From Spirosomataceae bacterium (GTDB taxonomy: Bacteria > Bacteroidota > Bacteroidia > Cytophagales > Spirosomataceae), in assembly GCA_025455795.1 (NCBI GenBank), contig JALOLW010000020.1, forward strand, positions 1 to 17,215: 17,215 bases of DNA. The letters are read 5' to 3'. The number at the start of each line of letters is the position of its first letter. The stretch's first letter is position 1. A model generated the notes under the pieces. That model worked only from the letters and a program-made list of their open reading frames with translations, searched no databases and had not been told where the DNA came from. This document shows, in pieces, positions 1 to 7,179 of the stretch. Both the position numbers and the translations under genes were made by a program.

Positions 1-1
1 C

Positions 2-3000
2 AAAGATTATATTTTTGACATTCCCAACGACACCAAGATAGAAAACGCAGTCCGTCAGGGTGTTACCAACGACAACGGCCTCGCCCAAGAAGTCTTCCCG
101 ACCGACAATAACCTGCAAGACATGGGCGTGTTGGAAGGCAAAATTTACGTGACGGTTTTTGACGAAACAGGCCGCCCCGTCAATCGCCTCAAACGTTTCA
201 ATCTTTATACGCAAGAGGTGTTTTATGGGGTCAAACTCAATGATTATTACGTGGGGCTCAACGCGCCCGTGCCGATTGGCTTGGTGGCAGTGGACCAAAA
301 CGCCAAACCTGCCAACGCCTCTGCCCAAATAGAAGTAGTGCGGATGGATTATCAGACGGTGGTGGAAAAATCCAATGATCAACTGCGTTACGTTTCGCGC
401 AAAAAAGAAAAAGTAGTGTATAGCAACACCGTGAAATTCAACGGTGGCAAAGCCGAAGTGCGCTACGTGCCAACGGTGTCGGGCGAGTATGAGATACGGG
501 TAAGGAGGGCGGTGGGGACACCTGCCTCAACAGGTATGGGCTATTCACGGCTGAGTTTTTACGCTTATGGTTGGGGCAATACCACAGCCTCGTCGTTTGA
601 AGTGAGCAACGAAGGCCAAGTGTTGATTGACGTGGAAAGTGGTAAAAATGAGGTGGGTACGTCCAAAAAAATCTTGTTTAAATGTCCTTTTGATGGAAAA
701 CTATTGGTGACAATAGAACGCAATAAAATCTTAGAACACCGCTATTTGGACACCGACAACAAAGCCGCCGAAATGACGCTGTCGCTCGGGAGTGAGCATT
801 TGCCCAATGTCTATGTAGCGGCTACTTTGATACGGCCTTTGGACAACTCCAACTTGCCTCTGACGGTCGCCCACGGCTATGCGTCGGTGGCGGTAGAAGA
901 CGCCGACACCAAAATCCCCGTGGAAATAGTGGCCGTGGAAAAATCGCGCTCCAAAACCAAACAAACGATTCGGGTCAAAACCGCCCGCAATGCACAGGTG
1001 ACAGTGGCGATAGTAGATGAAGGAATTTTGCAAATCAAGAATTTCAAAACACCTGATATTCATGGCTTTTTCTACCAAAAACGCGCATTGGAAGTCAATA
1101 GCCACGATTTGTATCCGTTCTTGTTTCCAGAACTATCATTGGCCTCGGCAAGCAGTGTGGGTGGCGATGGTTATGATTTAGAAAAACGCATCAATCCGCT
1201 TTCCAATGGGCGCGTCAATTTGGTAGCTTATTGGTCGGGGCAATTGGATGCGGGTATAGATGGTGAAGCCGAGTTTGAGGTGGATATTCCGCAGTTTAGC
1301 GGCGACCTCCGCATCATGGCTGTGGCCTACAAAGACAATGCGTTTGGGTCCAACAACAAAAACATGAAAGTAGCCGACCCAATTGTGATTTCAACTGCCC
1401 TACCCCGCTTCCTTAGCCCTGATGATGAGGTGATTGTACCCGTCAATGTGAGCAATACCGAGAAAAAAGCAGCCAATGTGAGTGTTTCTATTTCGGTAAA
1501 TGGAAAATTAACTCAAAACTCTGCACTCAAAACTCAAAACTTTTCTATTGCTCCTGAAAAAGAAAGCCGTGCGTATTTTACCATCAAAGCCGCGCAAGCA
1601 ATGGGCAACGGCACGGTGACGGTGACGGTCAATAACGGCAAGGAGAAATTTACGGAGAAAGTAGAACTCACCGTCCGCCCTGCGTCGTCGTTGTTGAAAA
1701 CCTCTCAGTCGGGCGTGATAGCGGGTGGCAGTACGGGGACGATAGACTTGACATCGGCCAACTACATTCCAAGTACGGTGAGCAGCAAACTGCTTGTGAG
1801 CCGCTCGCCGATGGTGCAGTACGCCAAAGCGTTGGATTATCTGTTGGGCTACCCGCATGGCTGTATCGAGCAAACGATTTCCAAAGCCTTCCCTCAAATT
1901 TATTTTGCTGATTTGGCCAAAACCCTCGCGCCCAAAACCTACCTTGTCAAAACAGGTGAGAGTGATTTTAACCCTACTTTCAACGTGCAAGCGGCCATCC
2001 AAAAAGTAGAAAGTATGCAGTTGCCCAACGGCAGCGTGAGCTATTGGCCTGCCGCCACCGAAGAATCTCCCTGGGGGACGGCCTACGCCGCCCACTTCTT
2101 GCACGAAGCCAAACGCGCTGGTTATGAGGTAAGTGAAGCTGTTTTAGGGCGAATGTTGGACTACTTGACGACCTACAGCAGCACCCCCAAAACCGAAAAT
2201 GAGTATGTTTTTGCCGAGTCGGGCTATGTGCAGCAGACGGTGGCGAGTCGCACCAGTATTTACGCCTTGTACGTGTTGGCACTCAACGGCAAAGCCAATC
2301 GCGCGAGTATGAATTATTACAAACAAAACCTCAACACCCTCACGCCTGACAGTCGGTATTTGTTGGCAGCGGCAAGCCGTCAAACCAGCCCCCAAACAAG
2401 CCCCCAAACCCCCGAAGGGGGCTTTAACCCTACTGATTTTAATAGAAAAGCCCCCTTCGGGGGTTTGGGGGCTTCGCCCATTAGGAATTTGGCATTGACC
2501 CTCAACACCCTCCTCGAATCAGACCCTGACAATTTACAGATTCCAGCCTTGGCGCGGCAGTTGTCGCAAGCCCTGAGCAGCACAAGTTATCTCAACACCC
2601 AAGAAGCATCGTTTTCGTTTTTGGCGTTGGGCAAATTGGCCAAGAAAAATGCCAACAACAACGTCACAGCCAAAATGACAGTAAGCGGCAAAAGCTACCA
2701 ATTCGACGGTAAAGATTTAGTCATCAGCACCAATAGCCCCCTCCGGGGGTTGGGGGCTGCATCTGGCAAAGGCGCCCTCTACTGGTTTGCCCAATCCGAA
2801 GGGCTGAGAGCCACAGGCAGCTACGTAGAAGAAGATGTAAATCTGCGCGTGCGGAAGCAGTTTTTGAACCGCAACGGGCAGGTTATCAACACTTTTAAGC
2901 AAAATGACTTGGTCGTGGTCAAAATCACATTGAGCAGTACGTCAGGCGCTCCCGTGGAAAATGTAGTCGTAACGGACTTACTGCCAGCGGCTTTTGAGGT

Positions 3001-3250
3001 AGAAAACCCCCGTCTCACCGAGCCACGCGATATGCCGTGGATCAAGAACGTAACTACCCCCGACCACTTCGATATCCGCGACGACCGCATCAACTACTAC
3101 ACCACCGCCAACGACACCGAAAAGACATTTTACTACATGGTGCGGGTCATTTCGCGGGGTACGTTTACGCTCGGCCCCGTGAGTGCCGATGCCATGTATT
3201 CAGCCGATTATCGCAGTTATTCGGGGGGAGGGAAGGTGAAAGTGGAGTAG
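2..3250 (+). CDS. Bacterial alpha-2-macroglobulin family protein, C-terminal part (5' truncated by window edge)
   Basis: The frame is open from base 2 and runs 1083 codons to a TAG stop. The first in-frame ATG, at 122, is internal, so the true start lies left of the window. Bacteroidota homologues are usually about 1800-1950 residues, so roughly the N-terminal 40% is missing. Early residues fit macroglobulin-like beta domains. A conserved MG7-like stretch (VAYWSGQLDAG, FSGDLRIMAVAYKD) lies near residues 410-440. The thioester motif GCIEQT has its Cys at residue 621 (bases 1862-1864) and Gln at 624. A helical thioester domain and a C-terminal beta domain (VVVTDLLPAAFEVENPRL) follow. By family knowledge these are periplasmic, usually lipid-anchored protease traps that bind attacking proteases covalently through the Cys-Gln thioester. 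Residues about 796-824 and 912-919 are encoded by palindromic repeats, and residues about 504-513 by a heptamer repeat; homologues should lack them. No penicillin-binding protein 1C gene is visible beside it; the left side is unseen. Confidence 0.93.
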   Translation, partial: KDYIFDIPNDTKIENAVRQGVTNDNGLAQEVFPTDNNLQDMGVLEGKIYVTVFDETGRPVNRLKRFNLYTQEVFYGVKLNDYYVGLNAPVPIGLVAVDQNAKPANASAQIEVVRMDYQTVVEKSNDQLRYVSRKKEKVVYSNTVKFNGGKAEVRYVPTVSGEYEIRVRRAVGTPASTGMGYSRLSFYAYGWGNTTASSFEVSNEGQVLIDVESGKNEVGTSKKILFKCPFDGKLLVTIERNKILEHRYLDTDNKAAEMTLSLGSEHLPNVYVAATLIRPLDNSNLPLTVAHGYASVAVEDADTKIPVEIVAVEKSRSKTKQTIRVKTARNAQVTVAIVDEGILQIKNFKTPDIHGFFYQKRALEVNSHDLYPFLFPELSLASASSVGGDGYDLEKRINPLSNGRVNLVAYWSGQLDAGIDGEAEFEVDIPQFSGDLRIMAVAYKDNAFGSNNKNMKVADPIVISTALPRFLSPDDEVIVPVNVSNTEKKAANVSVSISVNGKLTQNSALKTQNFSIAPEKESRAYFTIKAAQAMGNGTVTVTVNNGKEKFTEKVELTVRPASSLLKTSQSGVIAGGSTGTIDLTSANYIPSTVSSKLLVSRSPMVQYAKALDYLLGYPHGCIEQTISKAFPQIYFADLAKTLAPKTYLVKTGESDFNPTFNVQAAIQKVESMQLPNGSVSYWPAATEESPWGTAYAAHFLHEAKRAGYEVSEAVLGRMLDYLTTYSSTPKTENEYVFAESGYVQQTVASRTSIYALYVLALNGKANRASMNYYKQNLNTLTPDSRYLLAAASRQTSPQTSPQTPEGGFNPTDFNRKAPFGGLGASPIRNLALTLNTLLESDPDNLQIPALARQLSQALSSTSYLNTQEASFSFLALGKLAKKNANNNVTAKMTVSGKSYQFDGKDLVISTNSPLRGLGAASGKGALYWFAQSEGLRATGSYVEEDVNLRVRKQFLNRNGQVINTFKQNDLVVVKITLSSTSGAPVENVVVTDLLPAAFEVENPRLTEPRDMPWIKNVTTPDHFDIRDDRINYYTTANDTEKTFYYMVRVISRGTFTLGPVSADAMYSADYRSYSGGGKVKVE
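1511..1540 (+). repeat. Heptanucleotide tandem repeat (ACTCAAA, about 4 units) inside the macroglobulin gene
   Basis: Four 7-bp units run from 1511 to 1538: ACTCAAA, ACTCTGC (degenerate), ACTCAAA, ACTCAAA, then AC. They encode roughly TQNSALKTQN between two macroglobulin beta strands. Because 7 is not a multiple of 3, gain or loss of one unit would shift the frame of this large gene. Similar ACTCAAA-type microsatellites are, from memory, common between genes in Bacteroidota, so one within a gene suggests a tolerated insertion. Confidence 0.7.
2387..2473 (+). repeat. REP-like palindromic element inserted in frame in the macroglobulin gene
   Basis: Two perfectly complementary 27-nt arms lie at 2399-2425 and 2447-2473, separated by 21 nt. 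Each arm is built from C5 and G5 blocks, and each can also fold on itself around CCCCCGAAGGGGG or CCCCCTTCGGGGG. A 12-bp tandem duplication (AGCCCCCAAACA then AGCCCCCAAACC) lies at 2387-2410. The element is translated through without a stop, giving a Pro/Gly-rich peptide (SPQTPEGGFNPTDFNRKAPF and on) between thioester-domain segments. It resembles dispersed GC-rich palindromes of Bacteroidota intergenic regions, here captured inside a gene. Confidence 0.85.
2735..2758 (+). repeat. Second, half-size copy of the palindromic element in the macroglobulin gene
   Basis: AGCCCCC, TCC, GGGGG, TT, GGGGGCT matches the right arm of the element at 2447-2473, with one substitution and one T missing. It is read in a different frame from the first copy, giving NSPLRGLGAA, and stays open. 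This suggests an independent insertion or partial retention of the same mobile repeat about 260 bp downstream. Confidence 0.75.
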
Positions 3251-3525
3251 ATCTTTGTGCTGGCAAAAAATATAGGCTGCTTCCGATAAACAAGCACGAA
3301 CACCGTTAGGGTAAAGATTGAAACTTACTTTATCACGGTGTGTCGCCTCCAATAAATTTACCTTTTCTCAACCCAATTTGATCTATTTCTTTGGTCTTAT
3401 TCCCAAAAATAGTAAAACCCGAAAACTTCTGCTCAACTACTTATTTCAATATCAAAAAATTAATCTCTCGTGTAAATCTTACAAGAACCAAAATTATTTT
3501 TTCAAAATATTCATTTATTTTTGAT

Positions 3526-3546
3526 GCCCCTTTATGGGGTTTTTTT
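3526..3546 (+). terminator. Weak candidate rho-independent terminator
   Basis: CCCC, a 5-nt loop TTTAT and GGGG form a short stem at 3527-3539, followed directly by a run of seven T. It lies about 275 bp after the macroglobulin stop and well before rpoN. The stem is only 4 bp plus a wobble pair, so this is tentative. Confidence 0.4.
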
Positions 3547-3639
3547 GTGACTTTACACCATGCTACGAGTCCAAAAGATGTGCAGATGACATGTCGGATA
3601 AGGTTTTTTTTTGAAAATATTAAAAAAAAATACTGATTT

Positions 3640-3655
3640 TGGCACGACAATTGAT
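3640..3655 (+). promoter_or_regulatory. Sigma-54-like (-24/-12) promoter candidate upstream of rpoN
   Basis: TGGCACGACAATTGAT matches the classic TGGCACG-N4-TTGCA pattern in its -24 half and in spacing. The -12 half has GA where GC is expected. It lies 73 bp before the rpoN ATG, so it could let sigma-54 influence its own transcription. The change in the nearly invariant GC is a real objection, and no enhancer-binding protein gene is present in the window. Confidence 0.35.
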
Positions 3656-3728
3656 GAAAGGAATAACTGTGGACCGATTTGTCAATACTGACCTAAAGCA
3701 TGAAGCATTTTTTATAACCCTTTGAGTT

Positions 3729-5180
3729 ATGCAGAAGTTAAGCCTAAACCAAAGCTTACAGCAAAAGCTGTCGCCTCAACAAATTCAATTTATCAAATTA
3801 TTGCAAATTCCCGCCGTGGAATTGGAAAGTCGTATTGAGGAGGAGTTGGAAATCAATCCAGCGTTGGAAGAGGGCTTGGAAGACGAACTTAACGTAAAAG
3901 ATGAGTTGTACGAAGATGACGATGACTATGAAGACGACTACTCCCAACGCGAAGAAATAAGCATTGAGGATTACCTCAACCAAGACGACTATACGGGCTA
4001 CAAAATGCACAGCGACGGGGGTTATCAAGACGAAGAACGCGAAGTACCCATTGCCAATCGAATGACGCTTTTCGACGCTTTGGAACAGCAGTTTGGGTAC
4101 TTGCGCCTCAGCGAACGCGAAAACGTCATCGGTGCTCAACTCCTCGGAAGCATCGAAAACGACGGCTACATCCGTCGCCCGCTGCAATCTATTGTCAATG
4201 ATTTGGCTTTTTCTCAAAACTTCTACACCACCACCGAAGAGGTAGAGACAGTACTCAAAAAAATTCACAGCTTCGACCCTGCGGGTATCGGTGCGCGCAA
4301 CCTGCAAGAATGTTTGCTGTTGCAGTTGGACCGTAAAGACCCCACTGATGGTGACGTGACGTATGCTATCAAAGTCATTGAAGATTATTTTGAGGAGTTT
4401 TCCAAAAAACACTACGACAAAATCCAGCGCCGCCTCGGTATCAACGATGAAGTCATGAAGCGCATCATCACCCTTATCACGAAACTCAACCCCAAACCCG
4501 GCTCGGTAGAAGGCGAAGACGGATTGGCGCATTACCTGTTGCCTGATTTTATTGTTATCAACAACAACAACAAACTCGAAGTACACCTCAACGCCAAAAA
4601 CGCGCCTGAACTGCGCATCAGTCGGTCGTTTGCCGATATGCTCGACACCTACGACAAAAGCGATAAAAGCAACCGCCACATCCGCGAAACGGTGACGTTT
4701 GTGAAACAAAAACTGGACGCCGCCAAGTGGTTTATTGATGCCATCAAACAGCGTCAAAACACCCTTCAACGTACAATGGAGGCGATTGTGACCTACCAAA
4801 GCGAGTTTTTTATGGATGGCGACGAGGCATTGCTGAAACCGATGATTTTGAAAGATATTGCTAATAAAATCGCCATGGATGTTTCGACGGTCTCGCGCGT
4901 GGCCAACAGCAAAGCCGTTCAGACCGAATTTGGTCTTTATCCCCTCAAATACTTCTTCTCGGAGGGTATTTCTACCGAGTTTGGCGAAGATGCCAGCAGC
5001 CGTGAGGTAAAATCTATTTTGAAGGAATTGATTGACAATGAGCCAAAAGGCAGCCCGCTATCGGACGATAAACTCGAAAAAATACTCAACGACCGGGGCT
5101 ACAACATCGCCCGCCGTACCGTGGCCAAATACCGCGAACAGCTCAATATTCCCGTAGCGCGCTTGCGCAAACAACTTTGA
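3729..5180 (+). CDS. rpoN: RNA polymerase sigma-54 factor
   Basis: The product is 483 residues, a normal length. The Gln/Leu-rich region I (MQKLSLNQSLQQKLSPQQIQ) contacts activators and holds the polymerase closed. A strongly acidic region II runs from about residue 46 to 90. The core-binding region follows. Near residues 380-415 is a helix-turn-helix (KDIANKIAMDVSTVSRVANS) for the -12 element. The RpoN box ARRTVAKYRE, which reads the -24 element, is at 461-470 and is intact. It directs transcription that needs an AAA+ enhancer-binding activator. The ATG at 3729 gives the expected N-terminus; no clear Shine-Dalgarno sequence precedes it, which is usual for Bacteroidota. It is followed closely by a membrane protein gene and probably heads an operon. 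Confidence 0.97.
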   Translation: MQKLSLNQSLQQKLSPQQIQFIKLLQIPAVELESRIEEELEINPALEEGLEDELNVKDELYEDDDDYEDDYSQREEISIEDYLNQDDYTGYKMHSDGGYQDEEREVPIANRMTLFDALEQQFGYLRLSERENVIGAQLLGSIENDGYIRRPLQSIVNDLAFSQNFYTTTEEVETVLKKIHSFDPAGIGARNLQECLLLQLDRKDPTDGDVTYAIKVIEDYFEEFSKKHYDKIQRRLGINDEVMKRIITLITKLNPKPGSVEGEDGLAHYLLPDFIVINNNNKLEVHLNAKNAPELRISRSFADMLDTYDKSDKSNRHIRETVTFVKQKLDAAKWFIDAIKQRQNTLQRTMEAIVTYQSEFFMDGDEALLKPMILKDIANKIAMDVSTVSRVANSKAVQTEFGLYPLKYFFSEGISTEFGEDASSREVKSILKELIDNEPKGSPLSDDKLEKILNDRGYNIARRTVAKYREQLNIPVARLRKQL

Positions 5181-5251
5181 TTTTTGGGTTGGATAAACTA
5201 AGTTGCGACCGATTCCGTTGTCACACTTACAAACATCAACATTCCATCCCT

Positions 5252-5890
5252 TTGAACAAGCGTTTATCCCTTCTGATTTCTGTTGTTTTCCACCCACTCC
5301 TGATGCCCACGTTTTTGTTGGGAACACTGTTCTTTTTGGCCCCGTCTATCGTAGGCACAGACGTGCTTGGCTTCACGACACGCCTCACTTTATTGGGTTT
5401 TGTGGCCATTACTACGTTTACGCTTCCCGCGCTCACGGTTTATTATATGTACCGCGCGGGCTACGTGAGTAGCCTGCATTTAGAATCACTGCCTGAGCGT
5501 CGTTTACCCTATTTGGTCACGGCATTGGTGTACGGATTCATGGCGTATTTTTTTCGGTATCGGTTATCCCCGTTGTCTGACGTCGTACCTTCGATTGGGG
5601 TATTTTTAGCAAGTATTTCTTTTTCGGTGCTGTTGGCTGGGGTGATTAGCTACTGGTGGAAAATCAGCGCGCACGCCATCGGCGTCGGCGGTTTTTTGGG
5701 CGCAATAGGTGCCGTAGCGGTCAAATTTACCCAACTCCAACTGCTCGTACCGTTGGCTGTCGTTGTGCTGATAGCGGGTGCCGTGTCGAGTGCGCGCCTC
5801 CGCCTCAACGCCCACACCCCCGCGCAGGTAGCGGCGGGCTTGGGGGTAGGCATATTCATCAATGTGCTGACTGTGTGGCTGTTTATTTAA
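5252..5890 (+). CDS. Divergent PAP2-like integral membrane protein
   Basis: The frame is open from a TTG at 5177 that overlaps the rpoN stop. The stretch before 5252 is polar and unlike a membrane protein start. The TTG at 5252 gives the more natural beginning LNKRLSLLISVVFHPLLMP, a 212-residue protein with about six hydrophobic segments. Near the C-terminus, KISAHAIGVGG and ARLRLNAHTPAQVAAG resemble the last two motifs of PAP2 phosphatases (SGH, and SR-x5-H-x3-D). The Arg and His are present, but the usual Asp is replaced by Gln. The K-x6-RP motif is not evident. Whether it still hydrolyses lipid phosphates is uncertain. It lies 71 bp after rpoN and is probably cotranscribed with it. The start choice is the weakest part of this call. 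Confidence 0.7.
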   Translation: MNKRLSLLISVVFHPLLMPTFLLGTLFFLAPSIVGTDVLGFTTRLTLLGFVAITTFTLPALTVYYMYRAGYVSSLHLESLPERRLPYLVTALVYGFMAYFFRYRLSPLSDVVPSIGVFLASISFSVLLAGVISYWWKISAHAIGVGGFLGAIGAVAVKFTQLQLLVPLAVVVLIAGAVSSARLRLNAHTPAQVAAGLGVGIFINVLTVWLFI

Positions 5891-5958
5891 TAGCGGAGAA
5901 ATTAATCCCCTCCTCGGAAGGGCAGATGTGTGACCATCAACAACAAACAAAAACATAC

Positions 5959-6738
5959 ATGTACGAAAACCTAACCTACGAAACCCACGACGGCGTGGTG
6001 ACGATTACGCTCAACCGCCCACAGGTCTATCACGCCCTCAGTTCGGCACTCCTCCAAGAAATCAAACAAGCCATAGACGAAGCAGGCGCAGACAACTCGG
6101 TACGGGTGGTGGTTTTGACCGCCACCGGTGACAAAGCCTTCTGCTCGGGGGCCGACCTCAAATCGGGCATGACGAGTGGCATGAGTTTGGGTACATCGCT
6201 CCGCCAATATTACAATCCTGCTATTTTAGCGATTCGCAATCTCCCCAAACCCGTTTTATGTCGTCTGAATGGCTTGGCAGCGGGGGCAGGTTGTTCGTTG
6301 GCGTTGGCTTGCGACATGGTCATCGCGGCAGATACGGCCTACTTGTGCCAAATTTTCATCAACATTGGTCTCATGCCCGACGCAGGCTCGACGTTTTTCT
6401 TGCCGCGATTGATAGGCACTCAACGTGCCTTTGAAATCGCCAGTACGGGTCGCAAAGTCTATGCCCCCGAAGCCGCGCAGATAGGACTAATTCACAAAGC
6501 TATACCCGCTGCCGACCTCGACCTCTCAGTGGCTGAAATGGTAGAATACTACCGCAACGCCCCCACGGCGGCGATTGGTGCGATGAAACAAGTGCTGAAC
6601 CAGTCGCTCAATGCCGACCTGTCGCAGATGCTCGAACTCGAAGCCGAAGGGCAGGATGTGTTGGCCAAGACTTTCGACGCGGGCGAGGGCATTATGGCTT
6701 TTCTCCAAAAACGCAAGGCCAATTATCGTGGCAAATAA
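5959..6738 (+). CDS. Enoyl-CoA hydratase/isomerase family protein, PaaG-like
   Basis: The 259-residue crotonase-fold protein starts at the ATG at 5959. The frame stays open upstream, but that sequence is out-of-frame coding DNA of the previous gene. SGADLK (63-68) and GLAAGAGCSLALACD (105-119) form the CoA site and oxyanion hole. FINIGLMPDAGSTFFLPRL (133-151) is the second active-site segment. The two catalytic Glu of classical crotonase are not present (Ser 113 lies at the first position). The Asp in MPDAGS (141) matches the catalytic Asp of PaaG-type isomerases, which move double bonds or isomerise ring-epoxide phenylacetyl-CoA. No other phenylacetate degradation genes are visible, so the substrate may be an ordinary fatty or aromatic acyl-CoA. 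An ABM-fold gene follows 11 bp downstream. Confidence 0.9.
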   Translation: MYENLTYETHDGVVTITLNRPQVYHALSSALLQEIKQAIDEAGADNSVRVVVLTATGDKAFCSGADLKSGMTSGMSLGTSLRQYYNPAILAIRNLPKPVLCRLNGLAAGAGCSLALACDMVIAADTAYLCQIFINIGLMPDAGSTFFLPRLIGTQRAFEIASTGRKVYAPEAAQIGLIHKAIPAADLDLSVAEMVEYYRNAPTAAIGAMKQVLNQSLNADLSQMLELEAEGQDVLAKTFDAGEGIMAFLQKRKANYRGK

Positions 6739-6749
6739 CCCCCAACACC

Positions 6750-7046
6750 ATGCTCATCAGAATAGTCCGTATGACTTTTCAGCCCGATAAAGTGGCCGAT
6801 TTCTTGGCGATTTTTGAAGCCTCCAAACACAAAATTCGTGCCGTGGCGGGCTGTCAGCAGCTCCAACTCCTCCGCGATACCGACACGCCCAACGTGCTGA
6901 TGACGTACAGCCTGTGGACCCACGCCGACGCCCTCGAAGCCTACCGCGCGTCGGCGTTGTTTCAATCTACTTGGGCGCAAACCAAAGTCCTTTTTGCCGA
7001 TAAGCCCGTCGCGTTTTCTTCGGAAAGCCTGTGGAAAAGTGATTAA
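6750..7046 (+). CDS. Antibiotic biosynthesis monooxygenase (ABM)-fold small protein
   Basis: The 98-residue protein has the dimeric alpha-beta barrel pattern of the ABM family: a first strand MLIRIVRMTFQPDKVADFL, a helix, a strand around GCQQLQLLRDTDTPNVLMTYSLWTHADALEAYRAS, then LFQSTWAQTKVLF. Such proteins include cofactor-free quinol monooxygenases, haem-degrading enzymes and many of unknown substrate, so no reaction can be assigned. The ATG at 6750 is 11 bp after the hydratase stop, which implies cotranscription. The C-terminus (KPVAFSSESLWKSD) is normal for short Bacteroidota members. It is the last gene of the rpoN block; a 133-bp gap follows. Confidence 0.85.
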   Translation: MLIRIVRMTFQPDKVADFLAIFEASKHKIRAVAGCQQLQLLRDTDTPNVLMTYSLWTHADALEAYRASALFQSTWAQTKVLFADKPVAFSSESLWKSD

Positions 7047-7135
7047 CGGCAATTTTTATCGGAATGATGAAAAATGGGTCGAAAACCCTACCAAAGGAAG
7101 CAGGTAGCCGAGCCACGCACCACCAGAATTTCTTC

Positions 7136-7143
7136 TATTTTTG
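7136..7143 (+). promoter_or_regulatory. Possible Bacteroidota -7 promoter element for the DUF5690 gene
   Basis: TATTTTTG fits the TANNTTTG -7 consensus known for Bacteroidota housekeeping promoters and lies 36 bp before the start codon at 7180. I do not see a good TTTG -33 element at the right distance, so the call is weak. Confidence 0.3.
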
Positions 7144-7179
7144 TGTCAAAATAAGCCTCCTTAGCCCCACACTCCTTGT

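Larger units (their letters stand above)
3251..3728. other. Non-coding gap between the macroglobulin gene and rpoN
   Basis: This 478-bp stretch is AT-rich. Its open frames are short and low in complexity (mostly Phe, Lys, Ile, Asn) and match no family I recognise. It contains the weak terminator at 3526-3546, a TGGCACG-type promoter sequence at 3640-3655 and several A or T runs (3602-3612, 3622-3630). An 8-bp palindrome GACATGTC lies near 3587. No RNA gene was recognised. Confidence 0.6.

Noticed and set aside
1508..2104. Minus-strand open frame within the macroglobulin gene
   Set aside because: It is a shadow of a gene with a clear thioester motif and continuous frame; its peptide is Arg/His-rich without domain signs.
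3318..3650. Short open frames between the macroglobulin gene and rpoN
   Set aside because: They are AT-rich, of low complexity, overlapping and on both strands, with no family resemblance.
3798..4799. Long minus-strand open frame (333 codons) opposite rpoN
   Set aside because: It is a shadow of rpoN produced by its codon use. The peptide is a Phe/Val-rich run with no domain, and rpoN is intact on the other strand.
5656..5958. Upstream in-frame extension of the enoyl-CoA hydratase
   Set aside because: It overlaps the PAP2-like gene out of frame and encodes Arg-rich sequence unlike any crotonase; the ATG at 5959 gives the standard N-terminus.
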